DNA of 64,000 nucleotides. Source: Streptomyces sp. KL109B (lineage in GTDB: Bacteria > Actinomycetota > Actinomycetes > Streptomycetales > Streptomycetaceae). A model generated the notes under the pieces. That model was given only the letters and a program-made list of their open reading frames with translations. It did not search any database and was not told where the DNA came from. Where the stretch lies: contig NZ_JASERL010000002.1 in NCBI RefSeq assembly GCF_030766935.1, forward strand, positions 372,001 to 436,000, written 5' to 3'. Shown here one piece after another: positions 7,662 through 15,570 of this stretch (the first letter of the stretch is position 1; every line of letters starts with the position of its first letter). A program made the translations under genes and the position numbers.

Positions 7662-9550
7662 GGTGCCTTCCTTCGATCCGGTGAATCCGGGCGCAGGGCC
7701 CGGGCATTGTCAGTGGGGTGTGCTTCACTCTCTGTAACTGGATGACTGCTTCTCGTCTTGGCGAGATCGAGCAGCAGGGCTTTCACTTCGGTGGCCGCGA
7801 CGCGGCCGGGAAGGACGTGGGGGGTGGAGCACAGGATGAGCGGACCTTCTTCCTCGCTCGCCGGGAGCCGGCCGTGGCTGCCGCGAATAGGCGAGGCGTC
7901 CAGCGGGACGACGGCCATGCGGTAGCGCATGCCGAGCTTCTTGCGGGCGAGGGCGGCGGCCGCCTTGAGCTTTACGTAGGGGTCGATGGGGTCCATGAAG
8001 AGTTCGACCGGGTCGTAGCCGGGTTTGCGGTGGATCTCGACGAGCTGCGCGAAGTCGGGCGCGCGGGCGTCGTCGAGCCAGTAGTAGTACGTGAACCAGG
8101 CGCCGGCCTCGGCGACGGCGACGAGTTCGCCGGAGCGCGGATGATCGAGCTGATGCGCCTTCTTTCCCTCGTCGTCGAGAAGCTGCTCGATGCCGGGTAC
8201 GTCGACGAGCGCGGCCCGCGTGGCATCGAGGTCCTCCGGTCGTCGTACGTAGATGTGCGCGATCTGGTGGTCCGCGACGGCGAAGGCGCGGGAGGCCATC
8301 GGGTCGAGGTACTCCATGCCGTCCTGCGTGTGCACCTCGAGCAGGCCGGCGCGGCGCAGTGCCCGGTTGATGTGCACGGGGCGGTCGGCGCGGGTGATGC
8401 CGTACTCGGAGAGGGCGACGACGGTGCGGCCTTCGGCGCGGGCGTCGTCCAGGAGCGGGGCGAGGGCGGCGTCGAGTTCGGCGGCCGCCTGATGTGAGCG
8501 CGGATCGTCGGGTCCGTAGCGCTGCAGGTCGTAATCGAGATGAGGGAGGTAACTCAGGATCAGATCAGGATGGCGCGTGGCCAGGACGTGGCGGGTGGCG
8601 TCGATGATCCACCGGCTGGAGACCAGGTCGGCGCCGGGCCCCCAGAAGTGGAACAGGGGGAACGTGCCGAGCCTGGCGGTGAGTTCGTCGTGCAGGGCCG
8701 GGGGCCGGGTGTAGCAGTCGGGTTCCTTGCGGCCGTCGGCGTAGTAGACGGGACGGGGAGTGATGGTGATGTCGGTGTCGGCGCCCATGGCGTACCACCA
8801 GCAGATATTGGCGACCGTGTAGCCCGGGTGAGCGCGACGGGCGGCGTCCCAGAGCTTGTCCCCGGCGACGAGCCCGTTGTGCTGCCGCCACAGCAGCACG
8901 TCACCGAGCTCACGGAAGTACCACCCGTTCCCGACGATGCCGTGCTCGGCAGGCATGACGCCGGTAAGGAACGTCGACTGGGCAGCACAGGTGACAGCGG
9001 GCAGCACCGTGCCCAGCGGCGCGCGGGAGCCGCGGTCGGCGAGCCGTCGCAGGCGCGGCATGTGGTCGAGGAGGCGGGGGGTGAGGCCGACGATGTCGAG
9101 GACGAGGAGGGGGGTGACGGAGGAATCGGGGGGCGTGGCGGCAGCCTGCCGAGCGAGCACCTCCGACGGCGCCGGCGCTGCCGACGTCTCTGGCGGCTTT
9201 GGCGGTTCCGGCCGCTCTGGCGACTCTGGCGTTTCCAGCGGCTCTCGTGGTTCCGGCGGTTCCGGCCGCTCCGACGGCTGAGGCGTGTCGATGGGCGGGT
9301 GACCGGGCCAATTCAGCCCCTCCGGCGGCTGACCGTGCCCATCAAGCCCCTCCGGCGATTGAGGAGCGGGGTCCGGGGCAGAGCCCCGCGGCGTGGGGGC
9401 GGCGGCGCGGCTGACGCTCTCCGGGACACCTACGGGCGCGCGCCCGGCCATCTCCAGCCCCTCCGGCGATTGAGGAGCGGGGTCCGGGGCGGAGCCCCGC
9501 GGCGTGGGGGCGGCGGCGCGGCCGGCATCCAGCGGCCGACCGGAGGTCAC
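7658..9550 (-). CDS. Alkaline phosphatase superfamily phosphodiesterase/nucleotide pyrophosphatase (EboF-like)
   Basis: A 630-residue protein whose part from about residue 135 is a type I phosphodiesterase/nucleotide pyrophosphatase domain. VLDIVG carries a metal aspartate, AVTCAAQS a threonine nucleophile, and HLDYD, ALSEYG and ADHQIAH further metal sites. Homologues normally begin close to VLDIVG, so about 130 N-terminal residues, proline-rich and built partly from two intergenic-type repeats, are extra. The long start is nevertheless well supported: the GTG overlaps the upstream stop (GTGA) and AAGGAG lies about 6 nt before it. A GTG at 9160 is the alternative. No signal peptide is seen. 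Part of the ebo-type operon; substrate unknown. Confidence 0.8.
   Translation of the reverse strand: MTSGRPLDAGRAAAPTPRGSAPDPAPQSPEGLEMAGRAPVGVPESVSRAAAPTPRGSAPDPAPQSPEGLDGHGQPPEGLNWPGHPPIDTPQPSERPEPPEPREPLETPESPERPEPPKPPETSAAPAPSEVLARQAAATPPDSSVTPLLVLDIVGLTPRLLDHMPRLRRLADRGSRAPLGTVLPAVTCAAQSTFLTGVMPAEHGIVGNGWYFRELGDVLLWRQHNGLVAGDKLWDAARRAHPGYTVANICWWYAMGADTDITITPRPVYYADGRKEPDCYTRPPALHDELTARLGTFPLFHFWGPGADLVSSRWIIDATRHVLATRHPDLILSYLPHLDYDLQRYGPDDPRSHQAAAELDAALAPLLDDARAEGRTVVALSEYGITRADRPVHINRALRRAGLLEVHTQDGMEYLDPMASRAFAVADHQIAHIYVRRPEDLDATRAALVDVPGIEQLLDDEGKKAHQLDHPRSGELVAVAEAGAWFTYYYWLDDARAPDFAQLVEIHRKPGYDPVELFMDPIDPYVKLKAAAALARKKLGMRYRMAVVPLDASPIRGSHGRLPASEEEGPLILCSTPHVLPGRVAATEVKALLLDLAKTRSSHPVTESEAHPTDNARALRPDSPDRRKAP
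9345..9410 (-). repeat. Streptomyces-type GC-rich interspersed repeat, copy A (inside a coding region)
   Basis: A 66-bp element that matches the copy at 9456-9521 with one difference. Read on the minus strand it contains GGGGCTCTGCCCC, then GGACCCCGCTCCTCAATCG, then CGGAGGGGCTT. It is translated in frame as RGSAPDPAPQSPEGL in the phosphodiesterase N-terminus. A shortened fragment of its AGCCCCTCCGGCG end recurs at about 9315-9327. Confidence 0.85.
9456..9521 (-). repeat. Streptomyces-type GC-rich interspersed repeat, copy B (inside a coding region)
   Basis: Second 66-bp copy, identical to copy A at 65 positions and exactly 111 bp (37 codons) away, so both are read in the same frame. The element resembles the sequences at 36162-36208 and 40264-40313, which lie at gene ends. 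Confidence 0.85.
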
Positions 9551-10725
9551 GGCAGCTCCTTGAGGCCAAGATCGGTCAACAGGTCACGGGCGAGCGCGAG
9601 TTCGGCCGCGATGCCATCGGCCAACTGCTGACGGCCCCGCGGCCGCAACCGCGAGGGCAGCGCCTGCCACGTGTAGGTCTCGACCTCCAGGTGCCGCGTC
9701 AGCGGACGCGCCCCACCGACGAGCCGGGTCAACGTGTCCTTGAGGACACCGAGCGTGGAGGTAAGAGGCGCGGCGGGAGCCGCGTGCAACGGAACGTGGA
9801 AGTGGGCGCGCCAGGGCACGCCCTGCGGCAGCGCACACCCACCCGCCGCAAGGGCTTCGCCCAGGTCGTCGACGGCATGCAACACACCATCCGCACACGC
9901 GCGGGTCTGGTGCAGGAAGCGGGGTTCGTCGAACGCGGCGAGCGCCGCGCGGACTTCTGGGAGACGGGGGTGTTCGGCATGGAGGGCGGCGGAGAGCTGC
10001 GCCTTCACGACGGGGATGCGCGCGGCGGCGAGGGCGTCGAGCGCGGCATCGGGCCGCTCGAAGGAGGTGGCGAGGTGACAGGTGTCCAGGCACAGGCCGA
10101 CACGGTCGACGCGGGCGATGTCCGTGAGCGGCCCGATGGCATCACCGGTGGTCTCGACGGCGCACCCGGGTTCGGGTTCGAGGCCGACCCGGATCGACCG
10201 CCCGGTCAACTCCTCGACGGTGTCGAGACGTTCGGCGAGGGCACGCAGCGCGGTGCGGGCCCGTTCGGCGCGTCGCGGATCGTAGGCGGTACGCCAGGCG
10301 AGCGGCAGCGTGGAGACGGTGCCTTCGACGGCGTCGGCGGGCAGCAGCGCGGCGAGCAGCCGGGCCAGGTCCACGGTGTGGGTGAGGCGCGCCTCGTCGG
10401 CCCAATCCGGCTTGTAGACCCGGTATTTGACCTCGGCGGCGCCGAACCCTTCGTACGGGAACCCGTTGAGGGTGACGACTTCGAGGCCACGCCGGTCGAG
10501 TTCGGAACGCAGTCCGCGCAGGGCGACGGGGTCGGCGACGAGGGCGCGGGCGGCGTCCCTGGCGAGCCAGAGGCCGATGCCGAGCCTGTCCCTGCCGAGG
10601 CGTTTGCGCACGGGTTCGCAGTGGTCGCGGAGTTGGGCGAGGACGCCGTCGAGGGTTTCGGCGGGGTGCACGTTGGTGCAGTACGCGAGGTGGACGGTGG
10701 AGCCGTCGGGGTGCCGGAAGCGCAC
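9547..10725 (-). CDS. eboE: EboE-type metabolite traffic protein (sugar isomerase TIM barrel)
   Basis: A 392-residue TIM barrel protein resembling EboE of the ebo clusters and, more distantly, xylose isomerase and endonuclease IV families. Visible landmarks are HLAYCTNVHPAE at the N-terminus, VGLEPEPG, LCLDTCHLA with probable metal ligands, and HFHVPLHA near the C-terminus. The GTG start has GGAGGTGA about 7 nt upstream, 3 nt after the previous stop, and the end overlaps the next gene by 4 bp. Ebo proteins have been linked to moving small-molecule precursors across the inner membrane in cyanobacteria; the reaction of EboE is not known. Confidence 0.8.
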   Translation of the reverse strand: MRFRHPDGSTVHLAYCTNVHPAETLDGVLAQLRDHCEPVRKRLGRDRLGIGLWLARDAARALVADPVALRGLRSELDRRGLEVVTLNGFPYEGFGAAEVKYRVYKPDWADEARLTHTVDLARLLAALLPADAVEGTVSTLPLAWRTAYDPRRAERARTALRALAERLDTVEELTGRSIRVGLEPEPGCAVETTGDAIGPLTDIARVDRVGLCLDTCHLATSFERPDAALDALAAARIPVVKAQLSAALHAEHPRLPEVRAALAAFDEPRFLHQTRACADGVLHAVDDLGEALAAGGCALPQGVPWRAHFHVPLHAAPAAPLTSTLGVLKDTLTRLVGGARPLTRHLEVETYTWQALPSRLRPRGRQQLADGIAAELALARDLLTDLGLKELP

Positions 10726-10728
10726 GGG

Positions 10729-11580
10729 TCACTCACCTCCGCGCAGGATCGAGTTGCCTTCGTGGGTGGCGGACTCCGGTGCGTGGGTGTCGAGCCGGAG
10801 CCGCCCGCTGAGTCCGTAGAAGGCGACCGGGTTGCGCCACAGCACCTGGTCGACGTCGTCGTCGGTGAACCCGGAGGCGAGCATGAGGTCGGCGACCCTG
10901 CGGGTCTTGAGGGGGTCGCTGTTGCCCCAGTCGGCGGCGGAGTTGACGAGGACCTTCTCCGGGCCGTGGGCGCGCAGGACCTCCACCATGCGGGCCTCGT
11001 CCATCTTCGTGTCGGGGTAGACGGAGAAGCCGAGCCAGGCCCCGGAGTCCTTGGCCTCTTTGACGGTGGTCTCGTTGAGGTGGTCGATGAGGACGCGCTC
11101 GACGGGCAGCGCGGACTCGCGGACGACGTCGAGGGTGCGCCGCAGGCCCGCGAGCTTGTCGCGGTGCGGGGTGTGCACCAGGGCGGGGAGTTCATGGTCG
11201 GCGGCGAGTTGGAGCTGGGCCGCGAGCGCGGTGTCCTCGGCGGCGGTCATGGAGTCGTAGCCGATCTCGCCGACGGCTACGACACCGTCCTTCACGAGGT
11301 AGCGGGGCAGCGCGCCCAGGACGGGCATGCAGCGCGGGTCGTTCGCCTCCTTCGGGTTGAGGGCGAGCGTGCAGTGGTGGGCGATCCCGTACTGCGCGGC
11401 GCGGAACGGCTCCCAGCCCAGCAGCGAGTCGAAGTAGTCGAAGAAGGAGGCGGGCGAGGTGCGGGGCTGGCCGAGCCAGAAGGCGGGCTCGACGAGGGCG
11501 CGCACCCCGGCGGCGTGCATGGCCTTGTAGTCGTCGGTGGTGCGCGAGGTCATGTGGATGTGGGGGTCGAAGATGCGCAT
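10729..11580 (-). CDS. eboB: TatD-family metal-dependent hydrolase (EboB-type)
   Basis: A 283-residue amidohydrolase-superfamily protein. Metal ligands are visible in order: DPHIHM (the HxH pair at 7 and 9), GEIGYD (glutamate), VHTPH, IDHLNE and SAADWG (aspartate). Both length and motif order fit the TatD family. The ATG shares one base with the upstream TGA (TGATG), with AAGGAG just before it, so translation is coupled to the EboA-like gene. Its position between EboA- and EboE-like genes makes EboB the best assignment. Substrate unknown. Confidence 0.82.
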   Translation of the reverse strand: MRIFDPHIHMTSRTTDDYKAMHAAGVRALVEPAFWLGQPRTSPASFFDYFDSLLGWEPFRAAQYGIAHHCTLALNPKEANDPRCMPVLGALPRYLVKDGVVAVGEIGYDSMTAAEDTALAAQLQLAADHELPALVHTPHRDKLAGLRRTLDVVRESALPVERVLIDHLNETTVKEAKDSGAWLGFSVYPDTKMDEARMVEVLRAHGPEKVLVNSAADWGNSDPLKTRRVADLMLASGFTDDDVDQVLWRNPVAFYGLSGRLRLDTHAPESATHEGNSILRGGE

Positions 11581-12272
11581 CAGGACTCCTTGCCGTGGGG
11601 TTCGCCCCGGCCGCCCGACGGGGGCTCGGACCCGGGTGCGGTCAGGGAGAGGACAAGGTGCAGGTCGTCGGGTACGGGGCGCCCCGCGGCGCGGCGTTCG
11701 TCGGCGAAGTCACACACCATGCGCGCGAGTTCGCGGTCACCGCGAGCGCGCTCGGCGAGGCCCGCCACGGCGTCCACCGGCACCCCGGTGAACAGGCACT
11801 TGAGGACGGCGTGCCGCCACGCGTGGGCGGGCAGGTGCGTGGCCGCGTACGGGCCGACGGCGGCGGCCACGAGGCGGGTGTCGTTGGCGCGCAGCGCGTC
11901 CTCGACTAGGGGGCGGGCGTCGGGCCCTTCGACCAGGTGGGGCAGGGCGAGCAGTACGGCGCGGCGCTCGGCGGCGGAGCCCTGCGTGTACAGGGCGGCG
12001 AGGGTGGGGGTGTCGGCGCGGGCGGCGTGCAGCAGCAGAACGCGGACGGTGTCGGCGTGCTCGTCACTCGTGCGCCGACCGGCTTCGGCGAACCGCAACT
12101 CCCATGGGGAGGCGGCGAGTTCATGTATGCCTGCCTCGACCTCGGCATCGGCATCGGCATCGGCATCGGCATCAGCGAGTGCCGCGTCCAGCCAGGCCCG
12201 GGCGGCCGGCTCCAGGGTCGCGTCGAGGCGCTCGCGGAGGGTGTCGAGGGCCGGGTGGGTGCCATGCGTCAC
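11580..12272 (-). CDS. eboA: EboA domain-containing protein
   Basis: A 230-residue soluble, mostly helical protein of the EboA type, without known catalytic motifs. The central part (about 60-200) is rich in alanine and leucine and looks repeat-like, as in HEAT-type helical proteins. The segment WRHAVLKCLFTGVPVDAV is the most family-like. Residues 33-43 are an unusual (Asp-Ala)5 run encoded by a hexanucleotide repeat. The GTG start overlaps the previous stop by 4 bp with AGGAGG 6 nt before it. Function in the ebo pathway is unknown; assignment relies on operon context and general resemblance. Confidence 0.72.
   Translation of the reverse strand: MTHGTHPALDTLRERLDATLEPAARAWLDAALADADADADADAEVEAGIHELAASPWELRFAEAGRRTSDEHADTVRVLLLHAARADTPTLAALYTQGSAAERRAVLLALPHLVEGPDARPLVEDALRANDTRLVAAAVGPYAATHLPAHAWRHAVLKCLFTGVPVDAVAGLAERARGDRELARMVCDFADERRAAGRPVPDDLHLVLSLTAPGSEPPSGGRGEPHGKES
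12144..12173 (-). repeat. Hexanucleotide microsatellite (GGCATC)5 within the eboA-like gene
   Basis: Five perfect copies of GGCATC (GATGCC on the coding strand) encode five Asp-Ala pairs. Gain or loss of a unit keeps the reading frame. Confidence 0.95.
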
Positions 12273-13180
12273 GGTGTGCCTCCTTGCGGTACGGCGGCCT
12301 GGGCCGCGGTGCGCAGGAAGTCGAGGGACCGGGCCGCCAGTTGGGGTCCGGTGTGGGAGTGGCGGGGCAGTTCGACGACGGTCAGGCCCCCGTAGCCGGT
12401 GGCGGCGAGGGCGTCGAGCACGGGCGGAAAGTCGATCTCCCCTTCGCCGAACGGGAGATGTTCGTGGACGCCCCGCCGCATGTCCTCGATCTGCACGTGC
12501 CGCAGCCAGGGCGCCGCCGCTCGCACACAGTCGGCGGGTGGCAGCGGCTCAAGGCACTGGCAGTGCCCGATGTCGAGGGTGAGACCGAGGACGTCGGGGC
12601 CACCCAGGTCGCGGCGCAGCCGGTGGAAGTCGGCGAGCGTGGCGAGGAGATGACCGGGCTCGGGCTCGACGGCGAGCGGAACACCGGCGGCCTCGGCCGC
12701 TTCCATTACGGGGGTGAGGGCGTCGGCGAGGCGCTTCCAGGCGAGGTCGCGGTCGGGGTCGGAGTCGGGGTCTGTGTCGTCGGGCGCGCTGCCGCTGAAG
12801 CAGTGCACCGCGTGGGCACCCAGGTCGACGGCGACCCGCACGGCGCGGATGAGCAGTCGTGTGCGGGCGGCCCTGGCGTCGGGGTCCGGGTCGAGAAGGG
12901 AGGGGCCGTGTTTGCGACGCGGATCGAGCACGTACCGGCCGCCGGTCTCCACGGTGGCCGTGAGCCGGTGCCGTGCGAGGACGCGGGCGGCGTGGCGGGT
13001 ACGGGCCGCGAGGTCCGGGGCGAGGGGGTCGAGATGCATGTGGTCGAGGGTGAGCCCGACGCCGTCGTACCCGAGGTCGCCGAGGAGGGCGAGGGCGTCG
13101 GACAGGCGCAGGTCGGTGAGGCCGTTGGTGCCGTAGCCCCAGCGTGGTGGGGCGGGTTCGGTGCGGCCGTGCGCGCTCAT
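12269..13180 (-). CDS. Sugar phosphate isomerase/epimerase (TIM barrel) of the ebo-type operon
   Basis: A 303-residue xylose-isomerase-like TIM barrel protein. Metal-binding positions look intact: AVEPEPGH (glutamate), LTLDIGHCQC (aspartate and histidine), HVQIEDM and TVVELPRH (C-terminal glutamate). It begins WGYGTNGLTDLRL, typical of enzymes acting on inositols or sugar acids. The ATG overlaps the UbiA-like gene's stop by 4 bp and the end overlaps the EboA-like gene by 4 bp. A further isomerase beside an inositol-phosphate-synthase-like enzyme suggests it acts on an inositol- or keto-sugar-derived intermediate; this is inference. Confidence 0.8.
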   Translation of the reverse strand: MSAHGRTEPAPPRWGYGTNGLTDLRLSDALALLGDLGYDGVGLTLDHMHLDPLAPDLAARTRHAARVLARHRLTATVETGGRYVLDPRRKHGPSLLDPDPDARAARTRLLIRAVRVAVDLGAHAVHCFSGSAPDDTDPDSDPDRDLAWKRLADALTPVMEAAEAAGVPLAVEPEPGHLLATLADFHRLRRDLGGPDVLGLTLDIGHCQCLEPLPPADCVRAAAPWLRHVQIEDMRRGVHEHLPFGEGEIDFPPVLDALAATGYGGLTVVELPRHSHTGPQLAARSLDFLRTAAQAAVPQGGTP

Positions 13181-14250
13181 GTGACGCTCACCTTCTTCGC
13201 GAAGCGACGGGCGGGCGGGACGAGGGCGAGGGTCGCGAGCGCGGTCGCCGGGGCGCCGGAGCGGGCGGCGAGCGCGGCCTGGAGGGGGACGAGTCCACGG
13301 ATTCCGGCGCCGACGGCGCGTTGGGTGAGCGGGGGCGAAGGGTTGAGGGCGGCGTGCAGAAGGGGGCGTAGGACGGTGGTGGCGTATGCGGTGGCGGGGA
13401 GGAGGACGGCGAGCGGGGCGGCGCGCTCGGCTGGGCGCCGCGCGGGCCGTGGGCGCGAGCCGTGCGGTGGCAGGGCCGGGAGGACCCCGGTCCGCTCCGG
13501 AGGCGGTCCCCACGCGCGGGTGGTGCGGACCGGCTCGGGAAACGGTCCCCTCGCGCGGGTGGCGAGGAGGCTCGCCGCGATGGCGGCTCCCGTGGCCAGG
13601 GCCGTCAACGGGGCGGCGGTGGAGCCGCCTTGGGTCTCGGTTCGGGAGACCGTGGTGATCGCGGTGGTGTGGGTGGCGAGGGTGGTGGCGGCCGTGAGGG
13701 CCGGGCCCAGGGCGCCCATCCGGGTCGAGGCGGGCGTCGGGGTCGAGGCGGACGCGCCCATCAGGAGGTCGAGGCCGCGGGCCGCGCCCATCGCCGCCGG
13801 CCCGGCCACCGTACTCTTCAGCCGCAGGTCGTACGCCCACACCGTCGCGGCGAGAGCCGTGGCCAGCGCTCCCGTCCTGCGGTCGGCACGGAAAGCGAGG
13901 GCGAGGCCCGAGGCGGTCAGCGCTCCCGCCGCCGCCAGGGCGTGGGCGGGGCGGACGCGGCCGGAGGGCAGGGGGCGGTGCGGGCGGTCGCGGGCGTCCT
14001 CGTGGCGGTCGGCCCAGTCGTTGAGGGCCATGCCCGCCGCGTACAGGCTGAGGGAGGCGCCGACGGCCAGGAGGGTGCCGCGGGTCGGGCGGGACCCGGT
14101 CGACGCGGCCCCGGCCAGGGCGTCCCCCGGCACGGTCAACAGGGCGGGCAGGCGCAGGAGTTCGGCCCACGCCCGACCGTGGCCCCGCAGCCCCGCGCCC
14201 GGCCCCGGACCCACACCCGCTCCCCCGCCCGCGCCCCGTCCCGCGCTCAC
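13177..14250 (-). CDS. eboC: UbiA-family prenyltransferase (EboC-type)
   Basis: A 357-residue integral membrane protein of the UbiA superfamily. The first aspartate-rich motif is intact (NDWADRHED, form NDxxDxxxD) and is followed by DRPHRPLPSGRV and YDLRLK, both typical of the family. Several hydrophobic helices span the rest. The N-terminus is glycine-rich. The GTG start overlaps the cyclase gene stop by 4 bp (GTGA). UbiA enzymes transfer prenyl groups from prenyl diphosphates to acceptors; in ebo clusters the acceptor is unknown. Together with the cyclase it could make a membrane-anchored cyclitol carrier. Confidence 0.82.
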   Translation of the reverse strand: MSAGRGAGGGAGVGPGPGAGLRGHGRAWAELLRLPALLTVPGDALAGAASTGSRPTRGTLLAVGASLSLYAAGMALNDWADRHEDARDRPHRPLPSGRVRPAHALAAAGALTASGLALAFRADRRTGALATALAATVWAYDLRLKSTVAGPAAMGAARGLDLLMGASASTPTPASTRMGALGPALTAATTLATHTTAITTVSRTETQGGSTAAPLTALATGAAIAASLLATRARGPFPEPVRTTRAWGPPPERTGVLPALPPHGSRPRPARRPAERAAPLAVLLPATAYATTVLRPLLHAALNPSPPLTQRAVGAGIRGLVPLQAALAARSGAPATALATLALVPPARRFAKKVSVT

Positions 14251-15398
14251 GCGGCACCGTCGCGCAGCCGGGCCGCGAAGGCGAGCAGTGCCTCGTACTG
14301 CCGGTCGAGGTCGGACGTGGCGCCGGGGTCGGGGTCCTTGAAGTAGAAGGCCAGCTCGGGGCGGGGGCCGGTGAGTCCGGCGTCGGCGGCGCGGAGCAGG
14401 AGGCGGGCCAGGTCGAGGACGAGGGGCGCGGCGAGCGCCGAGTCGCAGCCCTGCCACGTGGTCTGCAGGGTCATCCGCGCGCCGAGGAAGCCGTCGAAGG
14501 CGATGTGGTCCCACGCCGTCTTCCAGTCGCCGAGCGCCGGGACCTCGTCGATGTGCACCTCGCCCTCGGGGACGGCGCCGAGGGTGTCGGCGAGGACGCG
14601 TTCCTTGCCGGCGTTCTTGGCGGCGGCCGCGGCCGGGTCGGCGAGGGCCGCGCCGTCGCCGCCGCCGAGCAGGTTGGTGCCCGACCAGGCGCGCACGTCG
14701 AGCGCGCGCCTGCGGAACATCGGGCCGAGCACGGACCGCAGCAGCGTCTGCCCGGTCTTGCCGTCGCGGCCCGCGAACGGGACGCCCGCGGTGTGTGCCG
14801 CGTGCCGGAGCGAAGGGTGGTGAAGTCCCATGGAGGGGGTGAAGTTGATGTACGGGCAACCGGCGCGCAGGGCCGCCGCCGCGTACAGGGAGCTGGCCGG
14901 GAGGTGGCGGTCGTCGGGTGGCGGCGGCTCGGTGGAGGCGACGTTGACGACGACGGCTTTGGCGAGGGCGTGGCGTCGTACGAAGGTGAGGATGTCGGCG
15001 GTGAAGGCGGCGATCAGCTCGTCCTGGGTGCGGCCGTCGCCGGGGAGCGGGCCGCCGGGCCTGATCTCCCGGTCGGCGGCGGCGAGTTCGCCGTGCACCG
15101 CGCCCGGCAGGTCGTGCGGCAGCACTCCCCCGGCGGCGAGGTGTTCGGCGCGCTTGGGCAGCGGGCAGTCGAGGGTGTCGTGGCCGCCGAAGACCAGCGA
15201 GGCGAGGGGCGGCAGGCCCGCCCCGGCCAACGGCCCGGTCTCCGTGACCATGCCGGACGGCGGATGCAGCCCGGCGGAGACGGCGGCGCAGCCCGCGATC
15301 GCCGTGGTGGCGACGGAGCCGCGCGCCCCGACCAGCCACACGCCGAAGCGCCGGCGGGAGGGGGACAGGGACGGGGAGGGGATCGGTCCGACGGACAT
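14247..15398 (-). CDS. Inositol-3-phosphate synthase family protein (NAD-dependent cyclase-like)
   Basis: A 383-residue protein of the myo-inositol-1-phosphate synthase family. Landmarks are the N-terminal dinucleotide fold (WLVGARGSVATT), VVVNVASTEPP, YINFTPS and the GRDGKTGQTLL stretch with conserved lysine, followed by SGTNLLGGGDG. These enzymes convert glucose 6-phosphate to inositol phosphate by an NAD-assisted aldol cyclisation. The ATG at 15398 has AGGAGG 6 nt upstream; the longer open frame lacks a ribosome site. It heads the ebo-type operon, where other ebo clusters encode the dehydroquinate-synthase-like EboD, a different sugar-phosphate cyclase. Its true substrate and product are not established. 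Confidence 0.82.
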   Translation of the reverse strand: MSVGPIPSPSLSPSRRRFGVWLVGARGSVATTAIAGCAAVSAGLHPPSGMVTETGPLAGAGLPPLASLVFGGHDTLDCPLPKRAEHLAAGGVLPHDLPGAVHGELAAADREIRPGGPLPGDGRTQDELIAAFTADILTFVRRHALAKAVVVNVASTEPPPPDDRHLPASSLYAAAALRAGCPYINFTPSMGLHHPSLRHAAHTAGVPFAGRDGKTGQTLLRSVLGPMFRRRALDVRAWSGTNLLGGGDGAALADPAAAAAKNAGKERVLADTLGAVPEGEVHIDEVPALGDWKTAWDHIAFDGFLGARMTLQTTWQGCDSALAAPLVLDLARLLLRAADAGLTGPRPELAFYFKDPDPGATSDLDRQYEALLAFAARLRDGAA

Positions 15399-15433
15399 GG
15401 GCAGCCTCCTGGTCGAACGTGAAGTGGTGCGCG

Positions 15434-15485
15434 GTGTCGCGCGCGGAGCCGCACCCGGGGTCGGGCCGGGCCACGCGCGCGACAC
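15434..15485. promoter_or_regulatory. 12-bp perfect dyad in the leader of the ebo-type operon
   Basis: GTGTCGCGCGCG at 15434-15445 is mirrored exactly by CGCGCGCGACAC at 15474-15485 across 28 nt. It lies 36-87 nt upstream of the first start codon of the operon. It may be a regulator site or an mRNA leader structure. No clear -10/-35 pair was recognised nearby. Confidence 0.4.
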
Positions 15486-15529
15486 GGCACACGAACCCGA
15501 TGCACGCCGCACCGAGCCCCGCGGGGCAA

Positions 15530-15567
15530 GGCGGCGGGCGAGGATCCGGCGTACCTCGCCCGCCGCC
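15530..15567 (-). terminator. Hairpin terminator after the ThuA/DUF1080 gene
   Basis: A perfect 14-bp stem (GGCGGCGGGCGAGG and complement) with a 10-nt loop starts 4 nt after the stop codon of the upstream leftward gene. It separates the sugar-catabolism genes from the ebo-type operon. Confidence 0.75.
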
Positions 15568-15570
15568 GTC

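Noticed and set aside
9691-12582. A 963-codon rightward frame across the ebo-type genes
   Set aside because: Lies antisense to EboE, EboB and EboA-like genes that are coupled by stop/start overlaps; the translated product resembles no family.
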